NCBI GenBank assembly: GCA_024234635.1
Contig: JACKNX010000013.1
Location: 56,129 to 120,128 of the forward strand
DNA from: Pseudomonadales bacterium
GTDB lineage: Bacteria; Pseudomonadota; Gammaproteobacteria; Pseudomonadales; Azotimanducaceae
DNA length: 64,000 bases
Reading direction: 5' to 3'
Shown: one piece after another, positions 42,427 to 51,425 of the stretch
Position numbering within the stretch: the stretch's first letter is position 1
Layout: each line of letters begins with the position of its first letter
The notes under the pieces: model-generated
What the model saw: the letters and a program-made list of their open reading frames with translations, nothing else
Database searches by the model: none
Told to the model about the DNA's origin: nothing
Position numbers and translations under genes: made by a program

Positions 42427-44118
42427 ATGACCAAGGTACTGGTTGCCGAGGACAACGTTGCGGATCGCATGCTGCTGGCCCGCATCGTGGAGCGACACGG
42501 CTACGATGTCATCACTGCCGTTGATGGCCTGGATGCGCTGAGCAAGTTTGCGAGCCAGGAACCGGACATGGTGTTGCTGGACGCCATGATGCCGGAGATG
42601 GACGGCTTCGAGGTGGCGCGCGCCATCAAGGAAGAGGCCGGGGCAAAGTTCATTCCCATCGTGTTCCTTTCCTCCCTGACCGACTCGAAATGGCTGGATG
42701 AATGCCTGCGCAGCGGTGGTGACGACTTTCTGAGCAAGCCTTACAACGCCGGCATGCTCAAGGCCAAGCTGCAGGCTCTCGAGCGTCTGCGCGGTCAGCA
42801 GGTGCTCCTGGAGCGGCAACGCTCCGAACTGGCGCGCCTGAAAAACCATCTCGTGCAGGAACAGATGGCGGCGAAGTCGGTATTCGACAAGATTGCCCAC
42901 ACCGGCAAGCTCCGGGGCCCGTATCTGAAACATCTGCTCTCACCGTTGTCCGTCTTCAACGGTGACGTGCTGCTGGCGGCGCACGATCCCTCCGGCGATC
43001 TCCTGGTGCTGCTCGGCGATTTCACGGGTCATGGGCTGACGGCCGCGATCGGTGCGTTGCCGCTGGCGGACATATTCTATGGCATGACGGCGAAAGGTTT
43101 TGCCGTCAGCGAGATCCTGCGGGAAGCCAATCGAAAACTGAAACTCGTGCTGCCGGGTGGGTATTTCTGTTGCGCCACGGTGGTGCGTCTGTCGTTCCGC
43201 AAGAAGTGCATCGAGTACTGGAACGGTGGCCTGCCCCCGGGCATGTTGCGCCGCAAGGATCGGCGTGACGTGTACTGGCTGGAGTCCAGGCATCTGCCGC
43301 TCGGCATCCTGGAGGACGCTGCGTTTCGCGGGCAGACGGAAATGGTTGAAGTCGAATTCGGCGATCGCCTCGTGCTCTGCACGGATGGCGTCATCGAGGC
43401 GGAGGACCATCAGGGCCAGCAGTTCACCCACGAACGCTTCGAAGCAGCGGTCAGGGATGCCGACTGTGAGCGCATATTCGAGACAGTGCTGGAAGCCGTA
43501 CGGGCGCACACGATGGATGAGCTGCTGCGCGACGATCTGACGCTGGTTGAAGTGGACGTGCGCAATCTGGACGCAGCGGGCGATGAATCGTTGCACAAGG
43601 AAGAAATCAACGGCGTACCCCAGGACTGGAAGCTGACCTACGAACTCGGTCCGAAATCGCTGAAGGTGTTCAATCCGCTGCCCATGCTGCAGCACGTGCT
43701 GATGGAAACGCCGCAACTGCGCAGCCGGGCCAGCGAAATCTACACGGTGCTCGCCGAAACCTACGCCAATGCCCTGGAGCACGGTGTGATGCATCTGGAC
43801 TCTTCCCTGAAAGGGTCAGCCGATGGCTTCGCGCAGTACTATGCGCAGCGGGCCAAGGCGCTGGAGCATCTTGATGGACGGATCCGGTTCGACTTCATCA
43901 GTCAACTCGATGCGAAAGGCGGCACGCTGACAATTCGGGTCACCGATAGCGGCGAGGGATTCGACTTCAAACGCTGGATGAAACGACGCCGCCGGACGTC
44001 GAGCGGTTACCACGGGCGCGGCATCATGCTGCTTCGCAACATCTGCGATGAAGTGCAGTTCAAAGCGCCGGGCAATACGGTGGAAGTGAAGATGCGCTGG
44101 GGCAAAGCTGATGCCTGA
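42427..44118 (+). CDS. hsbR: HsbR-type response regulator / PP2C phosphatase / anti-sigma kinase
   Basis: The 563-residue protein has three parts. A full receiver (acidic pocket ED at 8-9, phospho-Asp D52, FLSKPY Lys) spans 1-125. A PP2C/SpoIIE phosphatase core follows (DFTGHGLTAAIGALPLADIFYG, then DRLVLCTDGVIEAE and DELLRDDLTLVEVDV). The C-terminus is a HATPase_c-type kinase domain (VLAETYANALEHGVMHL, DSGEGFDFKRWM, GRGIMLLRNICDEV). It both dephosphorylates and phosphorylates an HsbA-type protein, depending on receiver phosphorylation. Its stop overlaps hptB by 8 nt. Confidence 0.9.
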   Translation: MTKVLVAEDNVADRMLLARIVERHGYDVITAVDGLDALSKFASQEPDMVLLDAMMPEMDGFEVARAIKEEAGAKFIPIVFLSSLTDSKWLDECLRSGGDDFLSKPYNAGMLKAKLQALERLRGQQVLLERQRSELARLKNHLVQEQMAAKSVFDKIAHTGKLRGPYLKHLLSPLSVFNGDVLLAAHDPSGDLLVLLGDFTGHGLTAAIGALPLADIFYGMTAKGFAVSEILREANRKLKLVLPGGYFCCATVVRLSFRKKCIEYWNGGLPPGMLRRKDRRDVYWLESRHLPLGILEDAAFRGQTEMVEVEFGDRLVLCTDGVIEAEDHQGQQFTHERFEAAVRDADCERIFETVLEAVRAHTMDELLRDDLTLVEVDVRNLDAAGDESLHKEEINGVPQDWKLTYELGPKSLKVFNPLPMLQHVLMETPQLRSRASEIYTVLAETYANALEHGVMHLDSSLKGSADGFAQYYAQRAKALEHLDGRIRFDFISQLDAKGGTLTIRVTDSGEGFDFKRWMKRRRRTSSGYHGRGIMLLRNICDEVQFKAPGNTVEVKMRWGKADA

Positions 44119-44446
44119 TGCAATCGACCGAATGGTCATCGAAGAACTCAGGGAGATCATGGAGGAAGGTTTCAGCGAGTTGCTGGCTGTCTTCCTTGCG
44201 GATTCCGCGCGTCAGTACCAGGCGCTGGATGGGGACTGGCGCGCTGGCCGTCAGGATGGGCTGCACAAACTTGCTCACTCGCTGAAGGGCTGTTGTTCGA
44301 ATATCGGTGCCATCGAATGCGCGTCCATCGCCGCAGGCATGGAGCGCGCTGCCCGTGCCGGAGACTGGGGTCGGTTTCCGGAACAGATGGCGGCGTTCGA
44401 CAGTGCCCTGCAACGCGCCCACGACGACCTGCGCGACCTGGTCTAG
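44111..44446 (+). CDS. hptB: HptB-type histidine phosphotransfer protein
   Basis: The 111-residue monodomain Hpt protein has the phospho-His motif HSLKGCCSNIGA (His56). It would pass phosphate from hybrid sensor kinases to the HsbR receiver. The input kinases are not in the window. Order hsbA-hsbR-hptB next to fliJ is the same as in several Pseudomonas genomes. It ends before a convergent glycosyltransferase gene. Confidence 0.88.
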   Translation: MPDAIDRMVIEELREIMEEGFSELLAVFLADSARQYQALDGDWRAGRQDGLHKLAHSLKGCCSNIGAIECASIAAGMERAARAGDWGRFPEQMAAFDSALQRAHDDLRDLV

Positions 44447-44498
44447 ACACCGGATCGTTCGCCGTGCGCCTGGTGGGCCGCTTGTCGCGGGAGAATGC

Positions 44499-44543
44499 CG
44501 ATCCGATCGACGCATCCTTGCGTGAAGGGCCCCTTCCGGATCG
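44499..44543. terminator. Possible three-way-junction structure between hptB and glycosyltransferase gene
   Basis: An outer stem CGATCCG (44499-44505) / CGGATCG (44537-44543) encloses two small hairpins: ACGCA-TCCT-TGCGT (44510-44523) and GAAGGG-C-CCCTTC (44524-44536). It lies in the 107-bp gap between convergent genes. There is no U-tract; it could be a bidirectional transcription end or just a compact palindromic cluster. Confidence 0.4.
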
Positions 44544-44553
44544 TGCAGGCGCC

Positions 44554-45276
44554 TCAGGCGGTCCTGGCGTTCGGCTCCGGCACGAATTCGCCGATCGACT
44601 CGTTGACCGACAGCATGCGCGACAGCGTTGCGCGCCATTCGGCTGAGTACTCACAGTTGCGATAAGCGTTGAAATACGGACCGCCTTCCGTGTAGTGCAC
44701 GATTGCCGCATCCGGATCGTATGCGTCGTAGCCTGCGAGATGGTTCCAGCGATGCGGCAGTGCGCCGATCCGATTCTCGTCTTCCAGCCATTTGAACTGG
44801 TGCAGTTCGAGTCCTGTGGCCGTATTCACGTATTCCGGCGTCAGGGTTCGTGCCCGCGCGCAGTTCATGAGCATGACGCTCGACCAGTTCTTCTTCTCGT
44901 ACCGGGTTTGTACGTTGTTGTTGAATTTGGTGGTGCTGGTGGGCCGGTGATCGTGCTTGACAACCATCAGATCCATGGAGGGGCGTCGCCAGGACCAGAG
45001 TTCGGCGATGTCACCGAGACACAACATGTCACAGTCGATAAAGATCGCCCAGCCCTCATAGTTGCACAGCCAGGGCACGAGAAACCGGGAAAAGGAAAAC
45101 TCGGTTGACGCCAGCGCGTGCGACTCCCTGTGGTACACCCCGCGCAGTTGCGACTGCATGACCGGCGTGATGCTGACCGGGAGGCTGGCGTGCTCCAGTA
45201 TCGAGTGCGCAAGCACGTGGTAGGCGATGATCTCATTGCTGTCATAGCCGATGAATACGCGAACCGTTTTGTCCAT
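44554..45276 (-). CDS. GT8-like glycosyltransferase
   Basis: The 240-residue protein starts VRVFIGYDSNEIIAYHVLAHSI and has the DxD-type metal site in IFIDCDMLCLGDI near residue 75, followed by RWNHLAGYDAYDPDAAIVHYTEGGPY, which is typical of GT8-like enzymes. The substrate sugar is unknown. GGAGG 5 nt before the ATG is strong. Its ATG overlaps the stop of the upstream TPR-glycosyltransferase gene (TAATG). Together they are probably used for flagellin glycosylation, given the island's position inside the flagellar cluster. Confidence 0.82.
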   Translation of the reverse strand: MDKTVRVFIGYDSNEIIAYHVLAHSILEHASLPVSITPVMQSQLRGVYHRESHALASTEFSFSRFLVPWLCNYEGWAIFIDCDMLCLGDIAELWSWRRPSMDLMVVKHDHRPTSTTKFNNNVQTRYEKKNWSSVMLMNCARARTLTPEYVNTATGLELHQFKWLEDENRIGALPHRWNHLAGYDAYDPDAAIVHYTEGGPYFNAYRNCEYSAEWRATLSRMLSVNESIGEFVPEPNARTA

Positions 45277-46982
45277 TACGGCCTCCTTGCGAGTTGTGAG
45301 GCGAGCCGCAGTGCGGGCCCGTCCCAGGAAGTGCGGCAGTCCTGCCGGTAGATCGAAACGTGCGGATACCAGGGTGATTCCTCGCCGGACGCAAACCAGT
45401 GCCAGAGCGGTCGCGTACTGACCAGAAGATGGGTGGGGACGCCCAGTGCTCCTGCCAGATGGGCGGTGGTATTGGAGACCGTCACCAGTTCGTCCAACGC
45501 CGCGACCTGCGCCGCGCTGCGGTCGAAATCGACCAATGCATCGCAGTCTTCGTCGATGTGTCCCAGAGCGCCGACGCGTGCGCACTGGGCGAGAAACGCC
45601 TCACGACCTGCGCCGTACTGGACGTTTACGAACACGCATTCCGGCGTGCGAAGAATTGGCGCCAGGGTCTCAAGCGGTACGGATTTGGAGGCGCCATGAT
45701 TGGTGCCTTCACTGTGCCAGGACAGGCCGATGATCCGCTGGCCGGGATACCTGCACTGCCACGCCGTCCTGAACGCCGCCGTGATGCCGGGGTCGGCCGT
45801 CAGCCACGAACGGGCAGGCGGAATGGTGTCGAGTGTCGGCCGCAGCCAGATGTGCAATTCGCCCAGCGTGACAAAGGCATCGTGTTCGCGTTGTTCCTCC
45901 ACGGACAGGCGCGCCACGCTGCGTACGTTGGGCATGCTGCGGGAAAACAGTGGCACCAGGCGCGGTTCGCCGACGAAGGTCACTGCAACGCCAGCGTCCG
46001 CCAGATCGAGCAGCATGCGCGAATAGAGAATCTGATCGCCGATGCCTTGTTCCCACTTCACCAGCAGTTTGAGGCCGGGGCGAATGGACCCGCTCCAGCG
46101 CGGCAGCGCCACCTCACCGTTTGCGGTACCGGTGCGCAGGGGCAGGGTACGTGCACGCCACCCTTCTTCCAGGCGACCGAGCACGAGCAGGTTCAGACTG
46201 TATGCGTCCCGTAAACCGGGCAGATCCGGATAGAGGCGCATGGCCCGCTCCAGAAGCGGCAGGGCGCTGGCGTGCTGACCAAGTTGCTGCTGCACCAGGC
46301 CGAGGCCCAGGAGCGATTGTGCGTTGTCGGGCTGCAGATCCAGGGCATGCTGTGCCGCGGCGAGCAGTTCGCCGGCATGTGCATCGTCGATGTACATCGA
46401 GGTGGCAAGATTGCGCGCTTCGACGGCAATGCGCTGATCGAGATCGGCGGGTGTCGCACGGTCCAGGCTGGCGCAACAACGCGCGTAGTACAGGCATTCG
46501 GCATGATGCCCGAGCTGGTCATGGCTGCGGCACAGCAGACGTGCCGTATCCACCCGCGGTGCCAGTGCGAAGTCCTGCTCAAGCACCTTGATGGCTTCAT
46601 CGTGCCTGTCCAGCTTGCGCCAGGACAGACCCGAGTTGTACCAGGCCATGGGGTGCGCGGGATTGATCCGCGTCGCCCTGCGGTACGCGTGAATGGCGGC
46701 TTCGTGATCGCCGGATTCGGCTCTGGCGAGCCCCAGGTTGTAGAACACGTCCGCATCGTTCCGACGGGTCGCAGCCAGGCGCTCCAGCAGACCGATGGCG
46801 CCGGCGTGGTCACCACTGTCGATCAGGAGCGCCGCCATCAGGCTCTGCACGTCCGAATCGCGGGGATACTTGCGCAGCAGTTGCCGGTAGACCGGGCGCG
46901 CCTGTTCGAGTCGGCCGGCGATATGCCAGTCCCGGGCACGCACAAGGCGTTCGATGTCATGGCCGCTGAGCGAGGTGTTCAT
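45276..46982 (-). CDS. TPR-repeat glycosyltransferase (SPINDLY/GT9-like), paralogue 1
   Basis: The 568-residue protein has about six TPR-like helical repeats (residues about 20-265), with DVFYNLGLARAESGDHEAAI as an example. A C-terminal glycosyltransferase domain follows from about 300 (LKLLVKWEQGIGDQILYSRM, FVTLGELHIWLRP, VTVSNTTAHLAGALGVPTHLL). This domain pairing is typical of proteins that glycosylate flagellin or other exported proteins. It is exactly as long as its neighbour, to which it is clearly homologous along its whole length. It is transcribed with the GT8-like gene. Confidence 0.85.
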   Translation of the reverse strand: MNTSLSGHDIERLVRARDWHIAGRLEQARPVYRQLLRKYPRDSDVQSLMAALLIDSGDHAGAIGLLERLAATRRNDADVFYNLGLARAESGDHEAAIHAYRRATRINPAHPMAWYNSGLSWRKLDRHDEAIKVLEQDFALAPRVDTARLLCRSHDQLGHHAECLYYARCCASLDRATPADLDQRIAVEARNLATSMYIDDAHAGELLAAAQHALDLQPDNAQSLLGLGLVQQQLGQHASALPLLERAMRLYPDLPGLRDAYSLNLLVLGRLEEGWRARTLPLRTGTANGEVALPRWSGSIRPGLKLLVKWEQGIGDQILYSRMLLDLADAGVAVTFVGEPRLVPLFSRSMPNVRSVARLSVEEQREHDAFVTLGELHIWLRPTLDTIPPARSWLTADPGITAAFRTAWQCRYPGQRIIGLSWHSEGTNHGASKSVPLETLAPILRTPECVFVNVQYGAGREAFLAQCARVGALGHIDEDCDALVDFDRSAAQVAALDELVTVSNTTAHLAGALGVPTHLLVSTRPLWHWFASGEESPWYPHVSIYRQDCRTSWDGPALRLASQLARRP

Positions 46983-47040
46983 TCCTGAAGACTAGCAGCG
47001 GTCGTGGCGAGTGCAGGGCATGTTGGCGCGGTATCGCCGA

Positions 47041-48747
47041 TCAGCGGCAATGACGTAGTCCCTCCACAAGCGCAGCCACGGGCTCCTGCCAGGAATCGAG
47101 GTGGCTCTGCCGATAGAGGTGTACGTTCGGGTACCACGGTGACTGCGTACCATGCGCAAACCAGTGCCATACCGGGCGTCTGCTGACCAGGACATGGGTA
47201 CGCACGCCAAGTGCACCGGCGAGATGCACTGTGGTATTGGATACGGATACCAGATCGTCGAGCGCCATGAGCTGAGCAGCCTGACGATCGGGGTTCAGGA
47301 TGCCATCGACATCGTCATCGATGTGCACTGGAACGCCGAGCCGCTCGCCAGCGTCGCGAAGCGTATCGGCGCCGAGTCCATACTGCGTGCACACGAATAC
47401 CGTGTCGGGCAGGCGGAGCACTGGTTCCAGCACATCGAGTTGCAGTGATTTGCTGGCGCCATACACCGTGCTGTGACTCAGCCAGGACAGTCCAATCGTA
47501 CGTTTCCCCGGATAGAGGCGCGCGTAACGGGCACGGAACTCAGCCACGCGTGCCTCATCCGCGACCAGCCACGGAGCGGGTGCAGGGAGATGGTCGAGGT
47601 CAGGGCGCAGCCAGATGTGCAATTCGCCGAGTGTGATGAACGCGTCGTAGTTGCGTTTGGCTTCCGCTTCCACCAGCGGTTCGATGCGTAGTGCCGGCAT
47701 GCTGCGCCGGAACAGCGGAATCAGACGTTCCTCACCGACAAACGTCACCTCCACGCCTGCCTGGAGAAGGTCAACGAGCATGCGCGCGTAGAGGATCTGG
47801 TCACCCAGACCCTGTTCCCACTTGACCAGCAGCTTCAGCCCCGGTCGCAGCCGGCCCTGCCAGCGCGGCAGGCCGATGTTGTTGGCCATGGCATCCGTGC
47901 GCAGCAGTTGCGTGCGCATCCTCCAGCCTTCTTCGAGCCGACCGAGCGTCAGTAGCACGATGTTGTACAACTCGCGCAGGCCGTCCAGCGAGGGATCGAG
48001 CTGCCAGGCTGTTTCGACGATAGGCAACGCCGCTTCGTACTCCCCGTTGTAGGCAAGCACCAGGGCAAGGTGTTTCCACGCGTTGGCGTCGCGGGGCGAC
48101 AGATCCAGCGCGTGCGCGGCGAGCGCCAGCAACTCCTCCACTTTCTCGCGGGGCACATCGCTGGTATTGCCCATCGCTTTCGCTTCGAGACCAACCATCA
48201 GGTTCAGGTCCTGGGGAGTGGCGCCATCGAGCTCCACGCACCGGTTGGCGTAGAAGAGCCGCCCCGCATCGTGATTGCTCTCGCCGTGCAGGTGTGCGAG
48301 CAGGCGGGCGGTATCCGCGGAGGGTTGCAGACCGAAATCCTGTTCGAGCGCCTCGATGGCGCCATCGATGTCCCCCAGACGCTGCAGGCTGAGGGCCAGG
48401 TTGTACCAGGCGCGGGGGTGCCTGGCATTGAGTTGCACGGACCGTCGATAGGCCAGCGCCGCGGCGGCGTCATCGCCACACTTGGCGTTTGCAAGCCCGA
48501 GGTTGTAGTGCACGTCCGCGTCCGCGCCCCGCACGACAGCGATGGCGCGCAGCAACGGTAGTGCTTCATCCGCGGCACCGGTGTCCAGCAGCAGGGCGGC
48601 CATCAGCGATTGCACGTCGTCGTTGGCGGGGTATTTGCGGAGCAACTGATCGTAGACGGGGCGCGCCTGGTCCAGAAGTCCCTCGATATGCAGATTGCGG
48701 GCGGCGTTGAGCCGGTCGTAGTCGTGCGTGGTGAGCTGGGTGTTCAT
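47041..48747 (-). CDS. TPR-repeat glycosyltransferase (SPINDLY/GT9-like), paralogue 2
   Basis: A 568-residue tandem paralogue of the next gene, separated from it by 58 bp on the same strand. It shows the same start (MNTQLTTHDYDRLNAARNLH), TPR array, and C-terminal motifs LKLLVKWEQGLGDQILYARM, FITLGELHIWLRP and VSVSNTTVHLAGALGVRTHVL. The frame extends upstream to 49128, but ATG 48747 aligns with the paralogue start. The leaders of both genes also look related (CATGCC, then GCTGCTA at similar distance), so the duplication probably included the upstream region. Like paralogue 1, it is a candidate flagellin-modifying enzyme. Confidence 0.85.
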   Translation of the reverse strand: MNTQLTTHDYDRLNAARNLHIEGLLDQARPVYDQLLRKYPANDDVQSLMAALLLDTGAADEALPLLRAIAVVRGADADVHYNLGLANAKCGDDAAAALAYRRSVQLNARHPRAWYNLALSLQRLGDIDGAIEALEQDFGLQPSADTARLLAHLHGESNHDAGRLFYANRCVELDGATPQDLNLMVGLEAKAMGNTSDVPREKVEELLALAAHALDLSPRDANAWKHLALVLAYNGEYEAALPIVETAWQLDPSLDGLRELYNIVLLTLGRLEEGWRMRTQLLRTDAMANNIGLPRWQGRLRPGLKLLVKWEQGLGDQILYARMLVDLLQAGVEVTFVGEERLIPLFRRSMPALRIEPLVEAEAKRNYDAFITLGELHIWLRPDLDHLPAPAPWLVADEARVAEFRARYARLYPGKRTIGLSWLSHSTVYGASKSLQLDVLEPVLRLPDTVFVCTQYGLGADTLRDAGERLGVPVHIDDDVDGILNPDRQAAQLMALDDLVSVSNTTVHLAGALGVRTHVLVSRRPVWHWFAHGTQSPWYPNVHLYRQSHLDSWQEPVAALVEGLRHCR

Positions 48748-48848
48748 GCAACAAGCGTAGCAGCGCTCTTGCAATCGGCATGGTAGGCCGTGCTGCGCAC
48801 GATTGGGGGTGATGTCTACACTGCCAGTTATTCCGTGGAACAAGCGCG

Positions 48849-49508
48849 ATGACACAGACCACAACCGCCGCCCATGGGGGCCCGCAACCCAGTCAGCGAT
48901 ACCAGGAATTGCTGCGCGCCTATCGGCAGTTGCACGACGAAGGTTCGCCAGAGCTGGGGATCGAGTCGGCCGCCATGTTCCCAGGCCAGAGTCTCGTGGA
49001 TCACGTCGCCACACTGCTTGCGCTGAGTCAGACCTATGGATTCCGCACGATGCTGGACTATGGGTGTGGCAAGGCCATGATGTATCGCCCGGTGCATGAC
49101 ATCCGCCTGCCCGATGGCCGTCGCGCAAGTTGCGTGCAGCAGGTTCTGGGTGTGGATGCGACGCTGTTCGATCCAGGGTACCTGCCGTACTCGGAACGAC
49201 CGGCCGGGCGCTTCGACCTGGTGGTCTGCACTGACGTGCTGGAACACTGTGATGAACAGGACCTGCCCTGGATCGTGGAGGAACTCTTCAGCTACGCGAA
49301 ACGATTCGTCTTCGCCAACGTCGCCTGTTATCCGGCGCGCAAGACCCTCCCCAACGGCGAAAACGCGCATTGCACGATCAAGTCGACGCAGTGGTGGCGT
49401 GACCTGTTTGCGAACGTGTCGACAACTCACCCGGATATCGATTTCCAGGTGGTTTGTACGCGGATTGCCGATGGCCAGCGCGTCAATGACGTGATCTCGC
49501 GACCGTAG
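48849..49508 (+). CDS. SAM-dependent methyltransferase-like protein
   Basis: The 219-residue protein has a class I methyltransferase motif I (MLDYGCGKA near residue 60) and motif II/III-type GRFDLVVCTDVLEHCDEQDLPWIVEELF near residue 120, as in sugar- or glycan-modifying methyltransferases. It is divergent from the glycosyltransferase genes by 100 bp. A role in methylating the flagellar glycan is plausible but only by context. Its stop is 16 bp from the fliK sigma-54 promoter, so it ends the island. Confidence 0.75.
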   Translation: MTQTTTAAHGGPQPSQRYQELLRAYRQLHDEGSPELGIESAAMFPGQSLVDHVATLLALSQTYGFRTMLDYGCGKAMMYRPVHDIRLPDGRRASCVQQVLGVDATLFDPGYLPYSERPAGRFDLVVCTDVLEHCDEQDLPWIVEELFSYAKRFVFANVACYPARKTLPNGENAHCTIKSTQWWRDLFANVSTTHPDIDFQVVCTRIADGQRVNDVISRP

Positions 49509-49523
49509 ATCCGTGCCCGTGGC

Positions 49524-49539
49524 TGGCACGGTGTTTGCA
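49524..49539 (+). promoter_or_regulatory. Sigma-54 promoter of fliK
   Basis: TGGCACGGTGTTTGCA is a perfect match to TGGCACG-N4-TTGCW, with GG at 49525-49526 and GC at 49537-49538. Transcription would start near 49550, about 90 nt before the first fliK start. It starts a separate class II unit right after the glycosylation island, so fliK onwards does not depend on the fliE-hptB transcript. Confidence 0.92.
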
Positions 49540-49637
49540 CCGTCAGAAACAGCCATGCCCCCAACACCACGCCGCTGATCGTCTGCCGGCTTGTGTGAAC
49601 GATGGGGAATAGCGCCAGGGATGCATGAACCACATGC

Positions 49638-51425
49638 ATGAAAAGGAACTTGCAGGGTGAAAGGGTGTTACTGAATCTGAATCCGTTGCTTCAAGCGATG
49701 TCGGCCGAACTTCCCGCCAGTCCCCCTATGCCCCCGGATACGGGATTTTCGGGGCTTATCCAGGCGCAGATGAAAGGCGTGGAGCTTGAAGCTCCCGCAG
49801 TGCTCGAGGTCGATGGCCTGCCGGTGGAGGGACTGAATCCGGATGTGGATTCGGGTGCCGATGCGGATGGTCTGTCGGTTGATCTGCCGGGAATCGATAG
49901 TGTTCAGGCGCCACTTCTCCAAACGGAACTGGCCGTACCGGTGGTGGCGGAAGCGTTGCGGCTCCCCTTGCCGGGGCAGGATGTTGCCGGTGAGAGCGGC
50001 ACCGAATTGCCGCCGGTCGCAGCGACCACGGTGCTGCTGCGCACGCAGGAACTTGGCGAGGCGGTCGCTGACCTCCTGCGATCGCCGGTGTTGCGGCCGG
50101 CCCTTGCGGCCGCGCAGCCGCCGGCTGAGAGCGTTGGCGACGACTCCGTGCTGCCCATGAGCGCACTCCTCGAACGCGTCGCGGATGGTCTGCGGACGAT
50201 TGCCTCACCGGCAGCGGCCGAACCACTGGCGGCCAGCGCCCAGCCTGTTGCGCAGCGTGTTCTGCAGGCCATTGAGCGATGGCAGACGGCCATGTCTCCG
50301 GCTACGGCGTTTCCGGTTGCGTCGGTAACGACGGATGCGCCGGATGTGGTTGCCGGGACCTTACCCACCGTTGAAACCTCACCGCCAGCGGCGTTGTCGT
50401 CGGCAACGGCCGCGGCTGTTGGCTTGTCGCCCGTTGTCAGTGAGGCAGTTGCCGCCGTGGTCACCACCGCATCGTCCCGGATCGACGTAAGCGCGCAGCG
50501 CGTTGCCGCGCAGGTTGACGCTGAGTCGATGAACCAGGCGGCCATCGTCGCCGCGAGTACTGCGCGTCAGGTGACCGATGCAGCGGAGGCGGCTGCCGTG
50601 CTGCCGGTGGAGCTGACGGCACTGAGGCGCCTGGTGGACGCCGCGCTCGGACGCCTGCCTGCCGACGCAAGCACTGCGATGGAGGCGGTTCGAACGGGCA
50701 CAAGTCCTGACGACACGCTGGATGCGGGCCTCATGGTCAGTGACCTTGATAACGCGCTCGACGCGTTGCTGGATGAGGGTTTCCAGCTGCGTGACGCGGG
50801 ACTTCAGGGTATGAGCGACAGCGCGACGCAACCGGGTCGTGAACTCCCGGGAAGGGTTGCCGGTGTCGAGACCCGACAGGCGGAACCGAACGTTGCCCTG
50901 CCACCCGGCCTGCCGGCGCGAGCAGCGGACAACACGGCACCAGGCGCGCAGGTAAGCGGCCAGGCGGAAGTCTGGCTGCGTCAGGCTGATGAGTTGCCGG
51001 AACATATCCTGCAACATGTGGGGCGACTCCATGCCCAGGCGCTGCGACTTCACGGCGCCGGCTACGTCGATGTCATGCAACGGCTGACCCTGACGCTGTA
51101 TCCCGAAGACCTCGGACAGGTGGATGTGCGCATGCATTCCGCGGATCAGCTCAATCTCAGCTTTGTTGCCCGGGAGGGCGCAACGCGCGACCTGATCGAA
51201 CAGAACCTCGGCCGCCTGCGTCAGATGTTCGAAGCCAATGGCATCTCGCTGGGCAGCGTCGATGTAGGCAGCGGTCAGACCGCCCACCAGGACCAGAGCC
51301 AGCGTGAGCTGGCAAATGCGTTCCGGCTCGGGCGGGGCGCTGTCGGTCCGGTACCGGCGCTTGCCGCCGCAGGCGCTGCAAATCCCGTGATGCGCGCGGA
51401 TCGGCTGGTCGACATCCGCGCCTGA
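49638..51425 (+). CDS. fliK: FliK, hook-length control protein
   Basis: The 595-residue exported ruler has a long low-complexity Ala/Val/Pro region (about 20-450) and the conserved C-terminal switch domain LTLTLYPEDLGQVDVRMHSADQLNLSFVARE followed by LRQMFEANGISLGSVDV. It sets hook length and switches FlhB substrate specificity. The length is consistent with a ruler for a hook of ordinary length, even though the hook subunit is larger than normal. The ATG at 49638 has a poor ribosome binding site. GTG at 49665, preceded by AGGGTGAAAGG, is an equally likely start and would remove 9 residues. Confidence 0.9.
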   Translation: MKRNLQGERVLLNLNPLLQAMSAELPASPPMPPDTGFSGLIQAQMKGVELEAPAVLEVDGLPVEGLNPDVDSGADADGLSVDLPGIDSVQAPLLQTELAVPVVAEALRLPLPGQDVAGESGTELPPVAATTVLLRTQELGEAVADLLRSPVLRPALAAAQPPAESVGDDSVLPMSALLERVADGLRTIASPAAAEPLAASAQPVAQRVLQAIERWQTAMSPATAFPVASVTTDAPDVVAGTLPTVETSPPAALSSATAAAVGLSPVVSEAVAAVVTTASSRIDVSAQRVAAQVDAESMNQAAIVAASTARQVTDAAEAAAVLPVELTALRRLVDAALGRLPADASTAMEAVRTGTSPDDTLDAGLMVSDLDNALDALLDEGFQLRDAGLQGMSDSATQPGRELPGRVAGVETRQAEPNVALPPGLPARAADNTAPGAQVSGQAEVWLRQADELPEHILQHVGRLHAQALRLHGAGYVDVMQRLTLTLYPEDLGQVDVRMHSADQLNLSFVAREGATRDLIEQNLGRLRQMFEANGISLGSVDVGSGQTAHQDQSQRELANAFRLGRGAVGPVPALAAAGAANPVMRADRLVDIRA

